Positions 60,282 to 64,000 of a stretch of DNA of 64,000 nucleotides are shown one piece after another; the first letter of the stretch is position 1, and the number at the start of each line of letters is the position of its first letter. The stretch comes from Alphaproteobacteria bacterium. GTDB lineage: Bacteria; Pseudomonadota; Alphaproteobacteria; Micropepsales; Micropepsaceae. Below the pieces are notes generated by a model. That model was given only the letters and a program-made list of their open reading frames with translations. It was not told where the DNA came from and ran no database searches. The translations under genes were made by a program, and so were the position numbers. The stretch lies in NCBI GenBank assembly GCA_028871345.1, contig JAGWNK010000004.1, positions 62,001 through 126,000 on the forward strand. Direction: 5' to 3'.

Positions 60282-60674
60282 TCAGCGAGTCAGATGGGGC
60301 AGTAGTACCGATACACCTACGAACACGGCGCCCGCCGCGCAGAGCAGCACCGCGCCCGCCGCGATATCCTTCGACCGCTTCACGGACGGATGGAATTCCG
60401 GAGAAACGACGTCGCATAGGTGCTCGAACGCCGTATTGAGGGCCTCGGCGATCCACACCATGACAATGGCGACGACGAGCCAGCGCCAGTCGTCGACCGA
60501 TACCTGGAGGGCGACTCCGGCGGCGATGACCGCGACCGTCGCCGCGGCGTGAATCCAGGCGTTGTGCTGCGTTCGCAGCATGAAGAGCAAGCCCAGGTAC
60601 GCGTGGCGCACGCTCTTCCAGCGCCCCGAAATGGTGAATGCGCCCGTGCGGAGCTGTGCGTCGCCTGCCGTCAT
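60282..60674 (-). CDS. dgkA: Diacylglycerol/undecaprenol kinase family protein
   Basis: The 130-residue membrane enzyme phosphorylates diacylglycerol or undecaprenol. Motifs are TQHNAWIHAAATVAV (first helix region), VWIAEALNTAFEHLCD (the catalytic Glu/Asn helix) and VKRSKDIAAGAVLL (metal-binding Asp). Its ATG overlaps the xerD stop by four bases (ATGA), so both are in one transcript. The E-A-L-N-T-A sequence suits the undecaprenol-type subgroup, but specificity is not proven. Confidence 0.9.
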   Translation of the reverse strand: MTAGDAQLRTGAFTISGRWKSVRHAYLGLLFMLRTQHNAWIHAAATVAVIAAGVALQVSVDDWRWLVVAIVMVWIAEALNTAFEHLCDVVSPEFHPSVKRSKDIAAGAVLLCAAGAVFVGVSVLLPHLTR

Positions 60675-61615
60675 GACGTCGTCTTGCGCTTGGCCAACGG
60701 GTGCGCGGCATTGACCGTCGCTGTCAGCCGGTCGCTTGCGACATGCGTGTAAATCTGTGTCGTCGCGATGTCGGCATGGCCGAGCATGGCCTGCACGCTG
60801 CGCAGATCGGCTCCGCCTTCCACCAGATGCGTCGCAAAAGCGTGGCGCAGGACGTGCGGCGAGAGCTTTTCCGGATCGAGACCGGCCGTGAGCGCCAGAG
60901 ACTTGAGCATCTGGTGCAGGCGGCGGCGCGTAAGATGGCATTCGGCCGAACGAGACGGAAACAGGAACCGTTCCGCGTGATGGCGGCGCTCGCCCTTGGG
61001 CAGGAACGCGTCGCGCGTCAGAAGGTAATCTGAGATAGCCTGTCTGGCCGGCGGGCTGAGCGGCACGAGCCGTTCCTTGCCGCCTTTGCCCTTAACGAGA
61101 AGAACGCCTTCGCGACCGCGCACAGCATGGAGCGGCAGCGCCGCTAGTTCCGAAACACGCAAGCCGGACCCGTAGAGCAACTCAAGAATGCAGGTGAGAC
61201 GCGCACCATTGTCTCCGTCCATCTTGCATGCGGCCTTGGACAACAGATCCATATCCTGGCGCGACAACGTTTTCGGCAGCACGCGCCCGCGCTTCGGAGC
61301 CTCTACGGCGACCGTCGGATCGTCGGAGCGCATGCCCTCCGAATAAAGGAAGCCAAAGAACTGCCGCAGCGCGGATAGCCGCCGTGCCTGAGACGAACCG
61401 GCAATGCCGGAAGCCGACAATCCTCCAAGATATTGACGAACGTCGTCGCGTGCCGCGCGCTTGGCATCCTTGCTGCGACGAAGGAGAAAGGCGTGGAAGT
61501 CGAGCAAGTCGCGGCGATACGCGGCGATCGTATTGATGCTGGCGCCGCGCTCGGCGCTCATCATATCGAGAAATGACTCGATCAGATGCGGGTCACCACC
61601 GCCAGCGCGGCTCAT
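60671..61615 (-). CDS. xerD: Site-specific tyrosine recombinase XerD
   Basis: The 314-residue recombinase resolves chromosome dimers at dif with XerC. The catalytic residues are visible: Arg153 (GLRVSEL), Lys near 177-180, His254 and Arg257 (SPHVLRHAFATHL), His280 (LGHADI) and Tyr289 (QIYTHV). An N-terminal SAM-like core-binding domain covers about 10-105. Start overlaps the upstream gene stop by four bases. Context and length indicate a chromosomal Xer protein, not a mobile-element integrase. Confidence 0.93.
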   Translation of the reverse strand: MSRAGGGDPHLIESFLDMMSAERGASINTIAAYRRDLLDFHAFLLRRSKDAKRAARDDVRQYLGGLSASGIAGSSQARRLSALRQFFGFLYSEGMRSDDPTVAVEAPKRGRVLPKTLSRQDMDLLSKAACKMDGDNGARLTCILELLYGSGLRVSELAALPLHAVRGREGVLLVKGKGGKERLVPLSPPARQAISDYLLTRDAFLPKGERRHHAERFLFPSRSAECHLTRRRLHQMLKSLALTAGLDPEKLSPHVLRHAFATHLVEGGADLRSVQAMLGHADIATTQIYTHVASDRLTATVNAAHPLAKRKTTS

Positions 61616-63459
61616 TGCGCAGCGGCCGCGGGCTGTGGCGGCAACGGTGGTGGCGGGACGTATTCCGCAAGGGCCTCAAACGCCAGCCGCCGGGCGCCGT
61701 CGGCCAACCCCATGCTCTCAAGCAGGCGCACGAACTCGACCGTCACGTCGGGAGCCAGATCGCGTAGACCGACGCCATGCGCGGCATCAACAATGCGCAA
61801 CACCGCTTCTCCCCTGCGATCAGGACGCATGGCGGCCTGCTCTATGGTGCGCATGACCTGGGGTTCCGGACGCCGTCCATCCCACGATTGGGCCTCCAGA
61901 GATTGAACCTGCAGGCCTTGGGGCATGGAGCGTCCCAAGACATCGGCAAGTCCCAACAGAAGCGCCTTGTAGGAACGGTCGGGATCCGGGTCCGCCGGGT
62001 TCTTCATCAGCCCGGTTGCGAAGGCAATATAGGCGGCTTGCAGGCGCGGCTCATTTGCCGGGTCATTGGCCTCAAGATCCGCCACAGCCTGGAGCACGTC
62101 GCCATCCGGAACCCAACGTGCCGCAACACGGGGATCGCCGGCGAGCAGAAGGGCCCGTGCCAGCAGCCGCGCCAGCGCCGGGTCCGAGCGGTCGGGCTTT
62201 ACCGCGACAAGCAGATCGGACTGCAGATTGGCTGCCAACGGCAACAGGTGAGCTTTTTCGGCGATATTCATCGCTTCATAGACGAGTGCCGCTTTTGCAT
62301 CGGGACGCGGCTCGATCGTCGCGGCGCGACGAAGGACCATCTGCCCTGCAAAGAAGGGCAGCGTCGGCGCGTCAGTGGTCGCGTTTGCGACCTTGGTAAG
62401 TGGGATATCCTGCGCATCAGCGATCACGCGCAGATCGGCTGCAGGCACCGCTCCGATACGGGCCAGCCGTTCGGCTGCGGCCACGCGGGACTGGGGCGAA
62501 TTCTTGGAGTTGTGCAGGAGCACAGCGTCGGCCGCGGGACCCAGCTTCTGTGCCATGTCGGCAGGGATCGCCAGACCGGCCTGTTGCAGCAGGAACATGT
62601 GCATCGCCGTCGGTTCCGCGATGGCCGGAGGCGGATCGGCCTGATGATTGATGGCGTCGCTGTACAGGACCTCGAATGCAGGATCACCATCGCCCTGCGC
62701 GTCCAGCACTTGGCGTGTAAGATCGGCGGTCGGCTCGTCACCCGAGGATGCTGCGCAATAGGCGCGCAGCTCAAGCCAGAACGGATCGCCTTCCGTCAGG
62801 CGCGCCGAGGTGGCGTTGCCGCAGACGTCGCCCGCACGATTGGCAAACAGAAGGGCGTCCGCCTGCACGCGGGCGAATTCCATGTCGTTGACCACCGAAG
62901 CTTGGGCAGCGATAGCGCCGGCATCCTCGACCATACCGGCATCGAGCAGTTTGCGCAGGCGCATCGTGACGAAGGCATGCTTGGCCGATCCCGGTGGCGC
63001 GGCCGCCCTGGTCAATGCGACCTGCTTGACCAACGAACGCAGCGCCGGATCTGTAGAGGCCAGAGGTGCCCTCTGCAACAACGTTTCGACCGTGGCCTTT
63101 TCGGAACCGCTCCAGATCGTCTCATCCAGCCCGCCGTTCGCGGCGTCGAGCGTTCCCACCGGCGTGCCCTCGGCGGCGCCCAGAGATCCGACTTCCACAG
63201 CCGGCCCGACGGCGGGCAACGCCGTGGGCTCATCGGCGGGCGGCTGATTGAGGGAGCGGGGTCCTGAAGTCGCCTGGTCCTGTCCAGAATTGCCAGGCGG
63301 CGTGCCCTGCTGCGACGCCGGCGCATCTGCCACCGGCGGATAATCGTCGGGGCTCAGGACCGGCGGCTTGTCGCTTGACCATTGGGCCAAGAGAGGAGCT
63401 GCCAGCAGCGGCGCCGCGAGCGCCGCAAACACCAATCGCTTAAGTAGGGAATCGGTCAT
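61612..63459 (-). CDS. Exported Ala-rich helical-repeat protein, hypothetical
   Basis: The 615-residue protein has a signal peptide (about 1-25, cut near LLA|QWS), a Pro/Asp-rich low-complexity stretch (about 30-100), and then a long Ala/Leu-rich helical region resembling TPR or SEL1-like repeats with no clear consensus. It ends in a Pro-rich tail. It overlaps xerD by four bases and begins inside a 58-residue membrane protein gene. Genes of similar size and place occur next to xerD in related bacteria; the function is not defined. Confidence 0.75.
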   Translation of the reverse strand: MTDSLLKRLVFAALAAPLLAAPLLAQWSSDKPPVLSPDDYPPVADAPASQQGTPPGNSGQDQATSGPRSLNQPPADEPTALPAVGPAVEVGSLGAAEGTPVGTLDAANGGLDETIWSGSEKATVETLLQRAPLASTDPALRSLVKQVALTRAAAPPGSAKHAFVTMRLRKLLDAGMVEDAGAIAAQASVVNDMEFARVQADALLFANRAGDVCGNATSARLTEGDPFWLELRAYCAASSGDEPTADLTRQVLDAQGDGDPAFEVLYSDAINHQADPPPAIAEPTAMHMFLLQQAGLAIPADMAQKLGPAADAVLLHNSKNSPQSRVAAAERLARIGAVPAADLRVIADAQDIPLTKVANATTDAPTLPFFAGQMVLRRAATIEPRPDAKAALVYEAMNIAEKAHLLPLAANLQSDLLVAVKPDRSDPALARLLARALLLAGDPRVAARWVPDGDVLQAVADLEANDPANEPRLQAAYIAFATGLMKNPADPDPDRSYKALLLGLADVLGRSMPQGLQVQSLEAQSWDGRRPEPQVMRTIEQAAMRPDRRGEAVLRIVDAAHGVGLRDLAPDVTVEFVRLLESMGLADGARRLAFEALAEYVPPPPLPPQPAAAAQ

Positions 63460-63616
63460 TCGGCAGAACTTGCTCCACTTGATGCTGCTGGGGGTGGACC
63501 TTGCCGCCATAGACCGTCAAACCGGCCGCTGCCGCAACCAGAACAAGGGCAACGACAATGGCAAGCCACCCACCCCAACCCATACCTTCCGATCTACTCA
63601 TACTACTACCGCGCAT
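63440..63616 (-). CDS. Small single-pass membrane protein
   Basis: The 58-residue protein starts at 63616 behind GAGG seven bases upstream. It has one membrane helix (about residues 17-36, [20 protein letters not shown]) and an extracytoplasmic tail [19 protein letters not shown]. It overlaps the start of the exported repeat protein by 20 bases, so the two are translationally coupled. No known function. Confidence 0.7.
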   Translation of the reverse strand: MRGSSMSRSEGMGWGGWLAIVVALVLVAAAAGLTVYGGKVHPQQHQVEQVLPNDRFPT

Positions 63617-63718
63617 CAGGACACCTCAGTTAACGGCCCCCCAATTCTCCCAGGATTTGGCCACGAAACCGTACGTCCCGCTGGCGATGCCACCGCAAGT
63701 CCTGTAATCGAGGAAATC

Positions 63719-64000
63719 ATGGGGCATCTGGCGCGTACGATAGCACTGGTCGGCATGATGGGGGCCGGAAAAACGTCGATAGGCCGCCGGCTGGCGACGC
63801 GCATGGGTGTAGCCTTTCGCGACGCCGACCACGAGATCGAAGTCGCGGCCGGCTGCACTGTCTCCGATATCTTCGAACGGTATGGCGAAAGTGCGTTCCG
63901 CGACTGTGAAAGAAAAGTCATCGAGCGCATTCTCCAGGAACCGCCGCACGTGCTGGCGACCGGCGGCGGCGCCTTCATGGACGCCGACACCCGAATGCGG
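63719..64000 (+). CDS. aroK: Shikimate kinase, N-terminal part
   Basis: The 94 visible codons run off the window end. The ATG at 63719 follows GAGGAA. The P-loop GMMGAGKTS, the DADHEIE metal and substrate site, FRDCER and the ATGGGAF motif are in the family's order. AroK phosphorylates shikimate in chorismate synthesis. It is divergent from the small membrane protein gene, with 102 bases between starts. Confidence 0.96.
   Translation, partial: MGHLARTIALVGMMGAGKTSIGRRLATRMGVAFRDADHEIEVAAGCTVSDIFERYGESAFRDCERKVIERILQEPPHVLATGGGAFMDADTRMR

Noticed and set aside
60671-61615. Possible phage or island integrase
   Set aside because: Length, neighbours and motif spacing match chromosomal XerD, and no attachment site, tRNA or phage gene is adjacent.

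Overview
The window is GC-rich chromosomal DNA from an alphaproteobacterium, most likely from Rhodospirillales or a related order. The evidence is a set of alphaproteobacterial gene orders: ntrB-ntrC-ntrY-ntrX-dat-hfq-hflX; fused ispDF with pgpA and cinA; lysC-ptsP-rodZ-ispG-(gap)-prfA-prmC-DUF4167-clpB; secA facing argJ and a nudix gene; xerD beside dgkA, accA and aroK. Almost everything is single-copy housekeeping DNA. There is no prophage, insertion sequence, CRISPR array or rRNA, and only one tRNA. No gap between genes exceeds about 300 bases.

Layout. 1-1570: the end of a periplasmic-glucan glucosyltransferase gene, a lone receiver gene and tRNA-Ser. 1689-7216: a co-directional run rlpA, D-Ala-D-Ala carboxypeptidase, tmk, holB, tatD and a metallo-hydrolase, mostly overlapping or abutting. 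7395-10054: a shortened M50 protease with an overlapping Lys/Pro-rich ORF, a MerR-TipAS regulator and mazG. 10100-18998: hflX, hfq, a D-amino-acid transaminase and the two nitrogen two-component pairs, all on the minus strand. 19126-25504: a winged-helix/TPR regulator with a small divergent secreted protein where dusB is usually found, then ispDF-pgpA-cinA, a secreted Hcp-like protein, a START-like protein and lipA. 25607-32856: a stand-alone AMP-forming enzyme with a methyltransferase, an arylamine N-acetyltransferase, a SIMPL protein, a padR/membrane-sensor pair and an M23 peptidase. 32873-45506: clpB back to lysC on the minus strand, with a polytopic glycosyltransferase-like protein where hisS is usually found. 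45588-53489: ubiG and many small genes, including an adjacent RuBisCO-like protein and cupin, and an isolated Flp-type pilin. 53640-64000: secA, a CsgG-like envelope protein, a second polytopic glycosyltransferase-like protein, accA, dgkA, xerD, an envelope helical-repeat protein with a 58-residue membrane protein, and the start of aroK.

How the genes work together. Cell-wall and envelope work is prominent (opgH, rlpA, PBP5-type carboxypeptidase, M23 peptidase, RodZ, dgkA, CsgG-like). Isoprenoid synthesis appears three ways: ispDF, ispG, and a RuBisCO-like/cupin pair resembling the Rhodospirillum rubrum route that converts methylthio-sugar phosphates from S-adenosylmethionine recycling into 1-deoxyxylulose 5-phosphate. 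Nitrogen signalling is represented by NtrBC, NtrYX and the nitrogen-PTS enzyme PtsP. The RuBisCO-like/cupin operon is the most distinctive metabolic feature. No wholly new defence or mobile system was found.
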